A stretch of DNA of 64,000 nucleotides from assembly GCA_902795135.1 (NCBI GenBank), contig CADBJW010000001.1, positions 43,742 through 107,741 of the forward strand. The letters are read 5' to 3'. The first letter of the stretch is position 1. Each line of letters starts with the position of its first letter. The DNA comes from an uncultured Eubacteriales bacterium (GTDB lineage Bacteria > Bacillota > Clostridia > Peptostreptococcales > Anaerovoracaceae). A program made the translations under genes and the position numbers. Below are positions 42,288 through 51,268 of the stretch, one piece after another. The notes below the pieces were generated by a model. It did not search any database. It had not been told where the DNA came from and was given only the letters and a program-made list of their open reading frames with translations.

Positions 42288-44191
42288 GAGACACTGGAGT
42301 TACTGATTTTTTGTTTGCCCATGCGTCCGGTAAACCCGTATCTTTTCACATGCCGGGACACAAAGGGGCAAAATTCTATAAGAAAAACGGCTACGGCAAG
42401 TTCATGAAGAACATTGCCGATCTGGACATTACCGAAATACCCGGAGCGGATAATCTTTTTCAAACGGAAGGGATCATCGAAGAAACGGCCGACAAATACG
42501 CAGATCTCTACGAAGTCGAGAAATCCTATCTGCTGATCAACGGGACCAGCACCGGATTGATCGCGTCGATTCTGGCGACGGTGCCAAAAGGCGGCAAATT
42601 GATTATGGCGCGCAACTGCCATAAGTCGGTGTTCAATGCCTTGCGGCTTGGCGACATTACGCCGATTTACGCTTATCCGGATGTGATCTTTCAGTATGGC
42701 ATATCCGGGGCCGTATCACCGGAAGAAATCGAACAGCTTTTGCATGATCATCTTGATGCGGCGGCGGTCATTTTACCGAGCCCGAATTATTACGGCATTT
42801 GCAGCGACATCAAGGCCATTGCGGAGGTTGTCCATAAATATGGCAAGGTGCTGATCGTGGATCAGGCCCATGGAGCACACCTGAAGTTTTTTAGTAAATT
42901 CGGACTGCGGCGTCCAGTCATCAGCCGGCCGGGCGGTGGCAAGGTTATGGCAGTTGACGTGCGAAAGGGTGCAGAGGCCCAGGCGGAATATTACCGCAAC
43001 CACGGCACCGGACAGAGTCTCGGCGAGAAAGGCTGGAAGTGGAGTATGCCACTGCCGGCAGAAGAGTGCGGGGCGGACATCGTGGTCAACAGCACCCACA
43101 AAACGCTGGGATCCTTTACCCAAAGCGCTGTGCTCAACGTGACCCGTTCTGCACTGGATGCTCCCGTGGGACATATTGCAGAGGTGTATAGCGGTTATGT
43201 AGTCGAAGACCCGAATAGCAAGTACGCGGATCATAAGGGACAAAGCCGCATCGATCTGGCCGCGCTGGAAGACCAGCTGCAGGCCATCCAAAGCACCAGC
43301 CCGTCCTATCTGCTGATGGCGTCCTTGGACGTGAATGCGGATATCATCCGGGATAAGGGCAAGCATCTGTTTAATGAGTGGAAACGGAATATCATCTGGT
43401 TTTACCGAAAGGCAGCAACCATACCGGAGCTGCGGGTGATGACCGTGGAGGCGGAGGAACGGTCACTGGTGGCTGAAGCCGCCGACAAATCGATTCATAA
43501 ACTGAAGAAAATTGCCGGCATGTTCAGCAGCAAATACGACGATGAGGACTTGCTGGAAGCGCCAAGAAGGCAGACGGGAAGTCTGGACAATACGAAAATC
43601 AATATTGACATGAGCGCTTACGGCATTGACGGAAACCGTCTGGAAGCCATGTTGAACGAACGGGGCGTTTTCCCGGAACTGGTAACCGGAAACATCGTCA
43701 TGCTCATGACGGGAATCGGCAACAGCCGAAAAGATTTCAAACGCCTGTACAAGGCGTTGGCTGAAATCGCCTATACCCACCGCGGGGCCCTGGTAAAGCT
43801 GTCTCACGACGAACGGCTGGAATACGAAAAGCGGCTGGAACTGGAGGGACCTGGGGAAGACCAGGATACAGAACAAGACAGGACAGAACCGAGCCAAAGG
43901 CAGGCGGCCCCTCCGGCAGACTCCTTTGCCTTAAAGACTGCCGCGCTGTGGTCAAAGCGCCGGCCTTTGCATGAACTGCCGGAAGAAAAAGAATGGGTGC
44001 CTCTCGAGGAGTGCGCAGGCAGGATCTGTGCCGGATCCATTATTCCGTATCCACCAGGAATCCCGCTCATTTGTCCGGGAGAGGAGATCGGTGCGGAAGA
44101 AATCCAGTACATCAAATATCTGCGGCAAATTGGTGATAAGGTCATCGGAGTCAGCGCAGAGGGAGAGATCGTCGTCGGGAAGGACCTCTAA
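42284..44191 (+). CDS. Orn/Lys/Arg decarboxylase-like PLP enzyme
   Basis: A 635-residue fold-type I PLP enzyme. HMPGHKG near residue 21 and the PLP lysine K273 in STHKTL are the family hallmarks, with DQAHGAH at the aspartate that contacts the cofactor. Members decarboxylate arginine, lysine or ornithine. Two oddities: about 45 extra residues between the DQAHGAH block and the lysine block (SRPGGGKVMAVDV to LPAEECG), and a Glu/Asp/Gln/Pro-rich insert around 525-548 before the C-terminal domain. It is coupled to the YkvI gene. Confidence 0.85.
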   Translation: MRDTGVTDFLFAHASGKPVSFHMPGHKGAKFYKKNGYGKFMKNIADLDITEIPGADNLFQTEGIIEETADKYADLYEVEKSYLLINGTSTGLIASILATVPKGGKLIMARNCHKSVFNALRLGDITPIYAYPDVIFQYGISGAVSPEEIEQLLHDHLDAAAVILPSPNYYGICSDIKAIAEVVHKYGKVLIVDQAHGAHLKFFSKFGLRRPVISRPGGGKVMAVDVRKGAEAQAEYYRNHGTGQSLGEKGWKWSMPLPAEECGADIVVNSTHKTLGSFTQSAVLNVTRSALDAPVGHIAEVYSGYVVEDPNSKYADHKGQSRIDLAALEDQLQAIQSTSPSYLLMASLDVNADIIRDKGKHLFNEWKRNIIWFYRKAATIPELRVMTVEAEERSLVAEAADKSIHKLKKIAGMFSSKYDDEDLLEAPRRQTGSLDNTKINIDMSAYGIDGNRLEAMLNERGVFPELVTGNIVMLMTGIGNSRKDFKRLYKALAEIAYTHRGALVKLSHDERLEYEKRLELEGPGEDQDTEQDRTEPSQRQAAPPADSFALKTAALWSKRRPLHELPEEKEWVPLEECAGRICAGSIIPYPPGIPLICPGEEIGAEEIQYIKYLRQIGDKVIGVSAEGEIVVGKDL

Positions 44192-44224
44192 TAAACGAGA
44201 AATAAAAACTGACAAGCGAAAGTG

Positions 44225-44275
44225 CTTGACACTGTGCAAAGAGAAGAGTATACTTGCATGGTGTCAAGTTTTTTT
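44225..44275 (+). promoter_or_regulatory. Promoter embedded in a hairpin ahead of ylxM
   Basis: TTGACA (44226-44231) and TATACT (44249-44254) have an ideal 17-bp spacer. The -35 is part of CTTGACAC (44225-44232), which is the exact complement of GTGTCAAG (44261-44268) followed by seven T bases. Read-through transcripts from the decarboxylase would meet this as a terminator-like hairpin, while new transcripts start inside or just after its right arm. Confidence 0.6.
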
Positions 44276-44310
44276 GCTTGGCAGGAAGGATGGAATCCGG
44301 AGCTTTTGTG

Positions 44311-44694
44311 ATGAAAATCGACGAGATAACGAAACAAAGCCTTTTATATGATTACTACGGCGCGCTGCTGACGGAACGGCAGCGGGAGGTCATGGAACTG
44401 TACCATGATGAGAACCTGAGTCTGACGGAGATTGCCGAGGAAATGGAAATCAGCCGTCAGGGTGTGCACGACACGCTGAAGAAGGCGGAACGCGCGTTGG
44501 AACATTACGAGCAAAAGCTTGGACTCGTTGAGAAATTCCGAAAAACAAGTAATTCCATTGCGGAAATCGACCAGCGGATCGATGCGCTGATCGAGGGGAT
44601 GCAGTCCGGAAGAGGAAAAGGCTTTCAGGGAACGGACGTCCTTCGCGGGGAACTGGCCGAAATCAAGGCTATCATCGATGAAATCGAACAGTAA
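44311..44694 (+). CDS. ylxM: YlxM family HTH protein, SRP-linked
   Basis: A 127-residue protein starting at the ATG at 44311 (GGAG eight bases upstream), which aligns with the normal YlxM N-terminus. LLYDYYGALLTERQREVMELY and the helix-turn-helix LTEIAEEMEISRQGVHDTLKKAE are typical. YlxM proteins are encoded next to ffh and modulate the SRP; this one keeps that position, 11 bp before ffh. An earlier ATG at 44290 has a ribosome site too close to it. Confidence 0.88.
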   Translation: MKIDEITKQSLLYDYYGALLTERQREVMELYHDENLSLTEIAEEMEISRQGVHDTLKKAERALEHYEQKLGLVEKFRKTSNSIAEIDQRIDALIEGMQSGRGKGFQGTDVLRGELAEIKAIIDEIEQ

Positions 44695-44705
44695 GGAGAC
44701 AGCCA

Positions 44706-46043
44706 ATGGCTTTTGAAGGATTATCGGATAAATTACAAGGTGTCTTTAAGGGACTGAAAGGCAAAGGTAGCCTGACCGAGGCGGACATTAATGCCGCAAT
44801 GCGGGAAGTCAAACTGGCGCTGCTGGAAGCGGATGTCAACTTCAAAGTCGTAAAAGAATTCGTCGCCAGCGTCAAGGAAAAGGCGCTGGGTGAAGAAGTC
44901 ATGGCAAGCCTGACACCGGCACAGCAGGTCATCAAAATCGTCAACGACGAGCTCATTGAGTTGATGGGCGGAACGAGCAGCAAGCTCACCTATTCGCCAA
45001 AAGGATTTACCGTATATCTGATGGTTGGTCTTCAGGGTACTGGTAAGACGACCACCTGCGGTAAGCTGGCCAAATGGCTTAAGAAAAACGGCAAGAAGCC
45101 GATGCTTTGCGCCTGCGATATTTACAGGCCGGCGGCGATCGACCAGCTGGAAATCGTCGGGGAAAGCGTCGACGTTCCGGTTTTCACCATGCGGGACAGC
45201 AAGGATCCGTCCAAGATCGCAAAGGCAGCCATGCGGGAAGCCGAAATCAAAGGCTTCAACGTGTTGATCGTCGATACGGCAGGACGTCTGCAGATCGATG
45301 AAGCCCTCATGGAAGAGCTGAAAGTCCTGAAAAAAGAAATCAAGCCACACGAGATCCTGCTCGTTGTAGATGCGCTGACCGGACAGGATGCGGTCAATGC
45401 GGCAGAAGGATTCAACGACGCCCTTGGCATCGACGGCATCATCATGACCAAGATGGATGGTGATTCCAGAGGCGGCGCCGCACTCAGTGCCAAGAAGGTC
45501 ACCGGAAGACCGGTCAAATTCGTCGGTATGGGCGAAAAAATGGACGAACTGGATGAGTTCCATCCGGAACGGATGGCCAGCCGGATTCTGGGAATGGGCG
45601 ACATGCTCTCCCTGATCGAAAAGGCCCAGGAAGATTACGATGAGCAAAAAGCCATCGAAATGGAACGGAAAATCAAGAAGAACAAATTCACTCTTGAGGA
45701 CTTCCTGGAACAGATGGGTCAGATCCGTAAGATGGGAGGCATCGGCAAAATGCTGGATATGCTTCCTGGAATGAGCAACAATAAAAACGTTGACCTTTCA
45801 CAAAGCGAGAAAGAATTCGTGGCTTTTGAAGCCATTATACAGTCCATGACAAAGGCCGAGCGGGAGGATCCGAGGATTCTCAACGCCAGCCGGAGACGGC
45901 GGATTGCTGCCGGTTCCGGACAGCCGGTCCAGAAGATCAATCAGCTCGTCAAGCGCTACGAGGAAGCGAGAAAAATGATGAAATCCATGATGAGTCCTCG
46001 TGGAAGCGCGAAATTAAGCAGAATGTTTGGAGGCCGCATTTAG
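44706..46043 (+). CDS. ffh: Signal recognition particle protein Ffh
   Basis: A 445-residue SRP54 GTPase that binds 4.5S/6S RNA and nascent signal peptides and delivers ribosomes to the membrane. Visible are the N domain, the P-loop GLQGTGKTTTCGKLA (about 106-120), DTAGRLQ, TKMDGDSRGGAAL and a methionine-rich M domain ending GSGQPVQKINQLVKRYEEARKMMK. Length is normal. Next in the conserved ylxM-ffh-rpsP series. Confidence 0.97.
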   Translation: MAFEGLSDKLQGVFKGLKGKGSLTEADINAAMREVKLALLEADVNFKVVKEFVASVKEKALGEEVMASLTPAQQVIKIVNDELIELMGGTSSKLTYSPKGFTVYLMVGLQGTGKTTTCGKLAKWLKKNGKKPMLCACDIYRPAAIDQLEIVGESVDVPVFTMRDSKDPSKIAKAAMREAEIKGFNVLIVDTAGRLQIDEALMEELKVLKKEIKPHEILLVVDALTGQDAVNAAEGFNDALGIDGIIMTKMDGDSRGGAALSAKKVTGRPVKFVGMGEKMDELDEFHPERMASRILGMGDMLSLIEKAQEDYDEQKAIEMERKIKKNKFTLEDFLEQMGQIRKMGGIGKMLDMLPGMSNNKNVDLSQSEKEFVAFEAIIQSMTKAEREDPRILNASRRRRIAAGSGQPVQKINQLVKRYEEARKMMKSMMSPRGSAKLSRMFGGRI

Positions 46044-46105
46044 GCCCTGACAGATAAATAGTTAATCATGAACCATATTCATACATTACAGGAGGAAAAG
46101 AAAGA

Positions 46106-46345
46106 ATGGTAAAGATCAGATTAAAGAGAATGGGAGCTCACAAAAAGCCTTTTTACAGAGTAGTTGTTGCTGACTCAAGAACACCGAGAGACGGCAGATT
46201 CATCGAAGAACTGGGATACTATGATCCACTGAAGGATCCTGTAGAAATCAAGATCAACGAAGATTCAGCAAAGAAATGGCTCGAAACAGGAGCTCAGCCA
46301 ACAGAGACGGTAAAGAAGCTGTTCAAGCAGGCCGGCATCATTTAA
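46106..46345 (+). CDS. rpsP: 30S ribosomal protein S16
   Basis: A 79-residue S16 ([25 protein letters not shown]). It binds 16S rRNA early in small-subunit assembly. ACAGGAGG precedes the ATG. The gene lies between ffh and khpA as in many Firmicutes. Confidence 0.97.
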   Translation: MVKIRLKRMGAHKKPFYRVVVADSRTPRDGRFIEELGYYDPLKDPVEIKINEDSAKKWLETGAQPTETVKKLFKQAGII

Positions 46346-46360
46346 GAAAGCGGTGGTTCT

Positions 46361-46591
46361 ATGACAGAATTAGTTAGTGCAATTGCGAAGTCACTTGTTG
46401 AACATCCGGAAGCAGTAGAAGTTTCTTCGGAAGAGATCAATGGCACTACGACCATACAGCTTAAAGTTGCAGATGACGATATGGGAAAAGTTATCGGCAA
46501 ACAGGGAAGAATTGCAAAGGCAATAAGAACAGTCGTCAAGGCAGCAGCAACAAAGGCAGGCGCCAAAGTGGTGGTTGAAATAGTTCAATAA
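46361..46591 (+). CDS. khpA: KH-domain RNA-binding protein KhpA
   Basis: A 76-residue single KH-domain protein with the GxxG-type loop in VIGKQGRIAKAIRTVVKAA. KhpA binds many RNAs, usually with KhpB, and influences cell elongation and division. It starts 15 bp after rpsP, its usual place. Confidence 0.92.
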   Translation: MTELVSAIAKSLVEHPEAVEVSSEEINGTTTIQLKVADDDMGKVIGKQGRIAKAIRTVVKAAATKAGAKVVVEIVQ

Positions 46592-46660
46592 AGACAAAAG
46601 CAATTTCGGGTAACATGCCAGAAGCAGAAGCGACTGACATGTCACCCATTTTTTGTAGCT

Positions 46661-47155
46661 ATGGAGAAAATATTAATTGGAAAAATAACAAGCGCCGTCG
46701 GATTAAAGGGCGAAGTAAAAGTCTATAACTATTCAGACAGCGCAGAGATATACAAAAGCACAGAAGCGATCTATGCAGGAGCAGAGCTGAGGAAGGTCCA
46801 AGGCGTTCGCATGCAGAAAAACATGGTCGTACTTAAACTCGAAGGAATTGACAACCGGGATCAGGCGGAAAAAGCACGGGGAACGGAGATTTTTGTTACC
46901 GAAGAGGATTTGCCGGAACTTCCGGAAGGACAGTATTACATCCGGGACTTGATCGGAATGACCGTGATCGATTCCGAAGGCGGCAAAGAAATCGGAACCG
47001 TAGAAGATGTCATACAGAATACGGCCCAGGATATCTTTGACATCAAAACACCGGAGGGCAAACAGGTACTGATACCGAAGGTTCCGGAATTTATTGTGGA
47101 TATAAACTTGGAGAACCGGACTGTCAAAGTCAAGCTGATCGAAGGCATGATGTAA
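46661..47155 (+). CDS. rimM: Ribosome maturation factor RimM
   Basis: A 164-residue protein with the RimM N-terminal barrel (IGKITSAVGLKGEVKVYNYSD) and a C-terminal PRC barrel (YYIRDLIGMTVIDSEGG to VPEFIVDINLE). It assists maturation of the 30S head and pairs with S16 in function and gene order. Confidence 0.95.
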   Translation: MEKILIGKITSAVGLKGEVKVYNYSDSAEIYKSTEAIYAGAELRKVQGVRMQKNMVVLKLEGIDNRDQAEKARGTEIFVTEEDLPELPEGQYYIRDLIGMTVIDSEGGKEIGTVEDVIQNTAQDIFDIKTPEGKQVLIPKVPEFIVDINLENRTVKVKLIEGMM

Positions 47156-47179
47156 TCGCAGTCCCATCAGGTGAACGAG

Positions 47180-47914
47180 ATGAAAATAGATGTACTCACT
47201 TTGTTTCCGGAAATGTTCGTTCCGGTGCAAACAAGCATGCTCGGACGCGCAGAAGAAAAAGGAATCCTGGAGATCCGGCTGACCGACATTCGGGATTTCA
47301 GCAACAACAAGCATAAGAAAACCGACGATTATCCATTTGGCGGCGGGGGCGGGATGGTCATGATGCCCGACCCGATTTTTGGTGCCATGGAACACATCGG
47401 CGCCAGGGGTAAGAAACTGGTCTATATGTCACCGCGGGGCAAAGTCCTGGATGAGGATAAAGTCAAAGAACTGTCACAGCTGGAGGAGCTGGTGATTCTG
47501 TGCGGTCATTATGAAGGCGTGGACCAGCGGGTTCTCGATTACTGGGACGCCGAGGAAATTTCCATCGGCGATTACGTGCTGACCGGAGGAGAACTGCCGG
47601 CCATGGTACTCATCGACGCAGTCGCAAGGCTTTTGCCCGGCGTTTTAGGCAATGAGCACTCGGCTATGGAGGAATCCGTCTATTCAGGGCTTTTGGAGTA
47701 TCCGCAATATACCCAGCCCCGGGAGTATGAAGGACTGCAGGTTCCGGAGGTGCTGTACGGGGGCAACCACAAGCTCATCGAGGAGTGGAAATTCCGGCAG
47801 TCGCTGCTTCTTACAAAGGCTCGTAGACCGGAAATGTTCGAGCGTTTCATCCGCGACCGGGACAAATTCAGCAAATCCGAAAAAAAGATCATCGAGGAAG
47901 TTCTCGACGATTAG
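47180..47914 (+). CDS. trmD: tRNA (guanine-37 N1) methyltransferase TrmD
   Basis: A 244-residue SPOUT-class enzyme using SAM to methylate G37 of tRNAs and prevent frameshifting. MKIDVLTLFPEMF is the standard start, so ATG 47180 was chosen over the GTG at 47171. The knot region contains LCGHYEGVDQRVLDYW and ISIGDYVLTGGELPAM. It follows rimM by about 24 bp. Unusually, rplS does not follow; the next gene is a membrane protein. Confidence 0.95.
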   Translation: MKIDVLTLFPEMFVPVQTSMLGRAEEKGILEIRLTDIRDFSNNKHKKTDDYPFGGGGGMVMMPDPIFGAMEHIGARGKKLVYMSPRGKVLDEDKVKELSQLEELVILCGHYEGVDQRVLDYWDAEEISIGDYVLTGGELPAMVLIDAVARLLPGVLGNEHSAMEESVYSGLLEYPQYTQPREYEGLQVPEVLYGGNHKLIEEWKFRQSLLLTKARRPEMFERFIRDRDKFSKSEKKIIEEVLDD

Positions 47915-47957
47915 GAGGGCAGTTGAAAGTCAACGGTCATTGGTGTAAAATAAGGTG

Positions 47958-48977
47958 ATGAAAACCAAAATTTCGAAGAAAACAAAGAGAATTGCTATCA
48001 TTTATCTGGCAATTCTTGTATTACTATATGTCGTTATATACGTGGTACCTAAAGTAACGGATCTTTTTGAAACGACGCAGGTTTTAGAGAACGGTACTTT
48101 AGTTATCTCGTGTGATGCAGAAGGTTATTTCGTCAAAGATGAAACCATAAATCTGGCAAAAAAAACCGGGAAAATCAAGTATAAAGTCGTGGAAGGAACC
48201 GCCATCAAGAATGGCACCGTGATTGCGTCCTATGAGGAAGAAGCGGAGGAAGACGAGGATGTAAGCGGCAAGTACGAGAAGATGCTTGAAAACCTGGATG
48301 GTTACGATGGGCTCAAAAAGGGCATGAAGGCGAAAGTCAGCGGCGTCCTGAGTTTTTCCATGGACGGAAACGAGAAGTACTTTGAGATCGATAATCTGGA
48401 CAAGATCACGAAGGAAGGCGTGGACGGACTCAGCTATGGTGTGACGGATCTGAAACGCGAAAATGTAGCCAAGGGAGAGCCGATCTTTAAGGTTTCCAGT
48501 GACGATAACTGGTATGTGGTCTGCTGGCTCGACAAGAAGAGCGCCAAGACCTTTGAGGAAGGCGTGGAGGTCGATCTGGAGCTTCCAGACGGCAAAGCGG
48601 CTGCCGTAGTGGATTCCGTTAAAAAAGATAAAAACGGAAGCGACTACAAAGTTGTCTTCTTCTCCAATGCCTACTACAAAACCTTCGCCAGCACGCGTAA
48701 AGCGGCTATGACGGTCGTTAAGAGCAACAACACAGGTCTGATCGTGGACAATGAGTGCATTACCGAAGTCGATGGCGTGAAGGGCGTTTTCGTAGTGGAT
48801 AAAAACGGTGATTATCATTTTAAGCCGATCAATATTACAGCCTCTGACGACAAACAATCTGTCCTGTCAGAGAAAACATTCACAAATGATAAATATGAGC
48901 TCGTTGAGACCGTAGTCGTTCATGATGAAGTGCTGCGTGACCCTCAGATCGCGCTCAAGAAGGAGGAAAAAGAATAG
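47958..48977 (+). CDS. HlyD-like membrane-anchored protein of the division cluster
   Basis: A 339-residue protein with one N-terminal membrane helix (about 12-31) and a largely beta-strand ectodomain resembling HlyD-type adaptor proteins, including a lipoyl-like GYFVKDETINLAKKTGKIKYKVVEGTAIKNGTVIA segment. No partner transporter is encoded nearby. A similar gene precedes yggS-sepF in other Clostridia as far as I recall, suggesting a role in envelope or division functions rather than export. Confidence 0.7.
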   Translation: MKTKISKKTKRIAIIYLAILVLLYVVIYVVPKVTDLFETTQVLENGTLVISCDAEGYFVKDETINLAKKTGKIKYKVVEGTAIKNGTVIASYEEEAEEDEDVSGKYEKMLENLDGYDGLKKGMKAKVSGVLSFSMDGNEKYFEIDNLDKITKEGVDGLSYGVTDLKRENVAKGEPIFKVSSDDNWYVVCWLDKKSAKTFEEGVEVDLELPDGKAAAVVDSVKKDKNGSDYKVVFFSNAYYKTFASTRKAAMTVVKSNNTGLIVDNECITEVDGVKGVFVVDKNGDYHFKPINITASDDKQSVLSEKTFTNDKYELVETVVVHDEVLRDPQIALKKEEKE

Positions 48978-48979
48978 AC

Positions 48980-49729
48980 ATGGAGGATATCAAAAAAAAC
49001 CTGGAAACCGTTAATGGCAAAATCAAAGAAGCGGCCGATGGGTGCGGACGCAATGCAGATGACATCATTCTGGTGGCAGTCAGCAAGACTCGTTCGCCGG
49101 AGGAAGTCAACACAGCCATTGACGCAGGTGTTACAGATATAGGGGAAAACAAAGTTCAGGAAATCATGGATAAGTATGATGAAATCAAGCCGGTTCGCTG
49201 GCACCTGATCGGTCACCTTCAGACCAACAAGGTAAAATACATCATCGACAAAGTGGACATGATTCACTCCGTGGATTCCATGAAACTGGCGAAAGAAATC
49301 AACAAACGTGCAAAGGCTCATGAAAAGACCATGGATATTCTCGTTCAAATCAATCCGGCGCAGGAAGAAAGCAAATTCGGCGTCAGCATCGATGAAGCGG
49401 GGGATCTGGTTAGAGAGATTCTGGACAGCTGCGAGAACATCCGGATCAAAGGCCTTATGAGCGTAGCACCAATCGCGGAAGACCCGAGGGATGTGAAACC
49501 ATATTTTGATGGTGTTAAGGCAAAGTATGATGAGCTGGCGAAGATCGAACATCCAAATCTCGACTTCAAATATCTTTCTATGGGGATGTCACATGATTTT
49601 CAGGTTGCCATCGAGGCGGGCTCAAATCTGGTAAGAGTCGGCAGCGCGATCTTCGGAGAGAGAGATTACGAACTCTACCGTAAACAGCAGGCTGAAAAGA
49701 AGGCAAGAGAACAGGAGGAAAATAAATAA
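48980..49729 (+). CDS. YggS family PLP homeostasis protein
   Basis: A 249-residue alanine racemase-type barrel without the C-terminal domain. The PLP lysine is K36 in VAVSKTRSPEEV; HLIGHLQTNKVK and GMSHDFQVAIEAGSNLVRVGSAIFG are the conserved blocks. It balances free pyridoxal phosphate. It starts three bases after the upstream stop and its stop codon overlaps the sepF start, the common yggS-sepF linkage. Confidence 0.95.
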   Translation: MEDIKKNLETVNGKIKEAADGCGRNADDIILVAVSKTRSPEEVNTAIDAGVTDIGENKVQEIMDKYDEIKPVRWHLIGHLQTNKVKYIIDKVDMIHSVDSMKLAKEINKRAKAHEKTMDILVQINPAQEESKFGVSIDEAGDLVREILDSCENIRIKGLMSVAPIAEDPRDVKPYFDGVKAKYDELAKIEHPNLDFKYLSMGMSHDFQVAIEAGSNLVRVGSAIFGERDYELYRKQQAEKKAREQEENK

Positions 49730-50190
49730 TGGGAGTATTTAATAAGTTCAAAGACCTTGTAGGCCTGGAAGAGTATGAGGAGGAAGAAATGGATTACGAA
49801 GAAGAATCATACAGACCGCCATCACCAGCACCGGCAAAGCCGAGATATAACTCACCAAACATAGTACCTATGCAGAATAAAACCGTAAAATCAATAACCA
49901 ATGCATTTAAGCTCGTAGTCATCGAACCATCCGGTTTCGATGAATGTTCCAAACTGGTAGACAGCCTCAAGAGCAGAAAGCCGATTATCGTAAATCTGGA
50001 AAAACTGGAATCCGATACAGCCAGAAAGATTTTTGATTTCCTCGGCGGAGCGACTTATGCCCTCAATGGAAATGTTCAGAAAGTTGCAAACAACATTTTC
50101 ATTTTTGCTCCTGAAAACGTTGCCATATTCGCAGAAGGTGAAAACAAGCCATACAACTTCTCAGGTGGAGACGACAATCCTTGGAAATAG
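49729..50190 (+). CDS. sepF: Cell division protein SepF
   Basis: A 153-residue protein with an N-terminal amphipathic membrane-targeting helix (MGVFNKFKDLVGL), an acidic and proline-rich linker, and the SepF core (about 60-140) with RKPIIVNLEKLESDTARKIFDFLGGATYALNG. It anchors and bundles FtsZ. Overlaps yggS by one base. Confidence 0.95.
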   Translation: MGVFNKFKDLVGLEEYEEEEMDYEEESYRPPSPAPAKPRYNSPNIVPMQNKTVKSITNAFKLVVIEPSGFDECSKLVDSLKSRKPIIVNLEKLESDTARKIFDFLGGATYALNGNVQKVANNIFIFAPENVAIFAEGENKPYNFSGGDDNPWK

Positions 50191-50223
50191 TTTGTGATTG
50201 TTTTGCCGTAAAGGAGTTTTATT

Positions 50224-50799
50224 ATGATAAGACCTGCTGATATTCAGGAAAAAGAATTTACAAAGGCAATGCGCGGCTACAAGGAGGAGGAAGTCAACGA
50301 GTTCCTCGACCAGATTACTGTGGATATGGACGCTCTCATGAGCGAGCTTAGAGAAACGCAGGAAGAAAACCAGAGACTGGTTCGCGAACTGGAACGAATC
50401 CGGGAATCGGAAGGATCCCTCGTTGAAACGCTGACGGCAGCAAAATCCCTGATGGCGGATATTTCCGCGAGTGCAGACAAGAGGGCAGAGGTGCTCCTCA
50501 AAAATGCCGAATTGGATGCGGAACTCATGCGAAAGAGTGCCCGGGAAGATGTTGAAGCCATTGCCAAAGAATCACAGGCCATGAGAGACCGGTTTGTGAA
50601 ATTCAGAAATAACTACAAGAGACTGCTCGAGGCAGAGCTTAGCAGATTTGAATCCCTCAGCGGAGAGCTGCTTCCGGAACTGGGCGTCGATGATTTTGAT
50701 GATCTGCCGCAGCCGGAAAAACCGGAACCGGCCCAGACAAACGAAAGCACGACGGATCCGGACTCCCTCGAGAAAACATATCGAAACCTTAAATACTAA
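50224..50799 (+). CDS. divIVA: DivIVA domain protein
   Basis: A 191-residue coiled-coil protein with the DivIVA N-domain (IRPADIQEKEFTKAMRGYKEEEVNEFLDQI), a long coiled coil, and a proline/glutamate-rich tail. DivIVA recognises curved membrane at poles and septa and organises division or growth machinery. It follows sepF by 33 bp, as in the dcw-associated ylm cluster; ylmG and ylmH are absent here. Confidence 0.92.
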   Translation: MIRPADIQEKEFTKAMRGYKEEEVNEFLDQITVDMDALMSELRETQEENQRLVRELERIRESEGSLVETLTAAKSLMADISASADKRAEVLLKNAELDAELMRKSAREDVEAIAKESQAMRDRFVKFRNNYKRLLEAELSRFESLSGELLPELGVDDFDDLPQPEKPEPAQTNESTTDPDSLEKTYRNLKY

Positions 50800-50813
50800 A
50801 ATCCATTATACAA

Positions 50814-51266
50814 ATGCTTTATATTATCGTTATAGTAGGAGTCATAGTACTGGATAGAATCGTAAAAACTGCTGTCGCTGGCTCAATGAGTGTTGGCGAC
50901 AGCATACCTGTTTTAGGCGATTTCTTTCATATAACGTACATACAAAATTCGGGAGCTGCTTTCAGCATGCTCCAAAATCATCCGACGATCCTGATCATAC
51001 TGCCGGCGGTAGTAATACTTATCGGGATCCTCATTATTTGCACAGGGACGAAGAAATACAAACCTGTTTTTTTATGGGCCCTGTCGCTTATGTGCGGCGG
51101 TGGTCTGGGAAATTTGACCGACCGGTTGGCCTACGGTAAAGTCATAGACATGTTTGACTTCGGCTTTTTCCCTGTGTTCAATGTGGCCGACATTTCGGTT
51201 TGCGTCGGATGCGGTCTTCTCGTGTTATACATGATCGTTTACGAGAACAGCAGTAAGAATCACTAA
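50814..51266 (+). CDS. lspA: Lipoprotein signal peptidase
   Basis: A 150-residue aspartyl protease of the membrane that cleaves prolipoproteins. The two catalytic aspartates are D103 in GNLTDR and D126 in FNVAD, and NSGAAF is the conserved asparagine block. Four hydrophobic helices are visible. The ribosome site is weak, so translation may depend on the preceding gene. Confidence 0.95.
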   Translation: MLYIIVIVGVIVLDRIVKTAVAGSMSVGDSIPVLGDFFHITYIQNSGAAFSMLQNHPTILIILPAVVILIGILIICTGTKKYKPVFLWALSLMCGGGLGNLTDRLAYGKVIDMFDFGFFPVFNVADISVCVGCGLLVLYMIVYENSSKNH

Positions 51267-51268
51267 AG

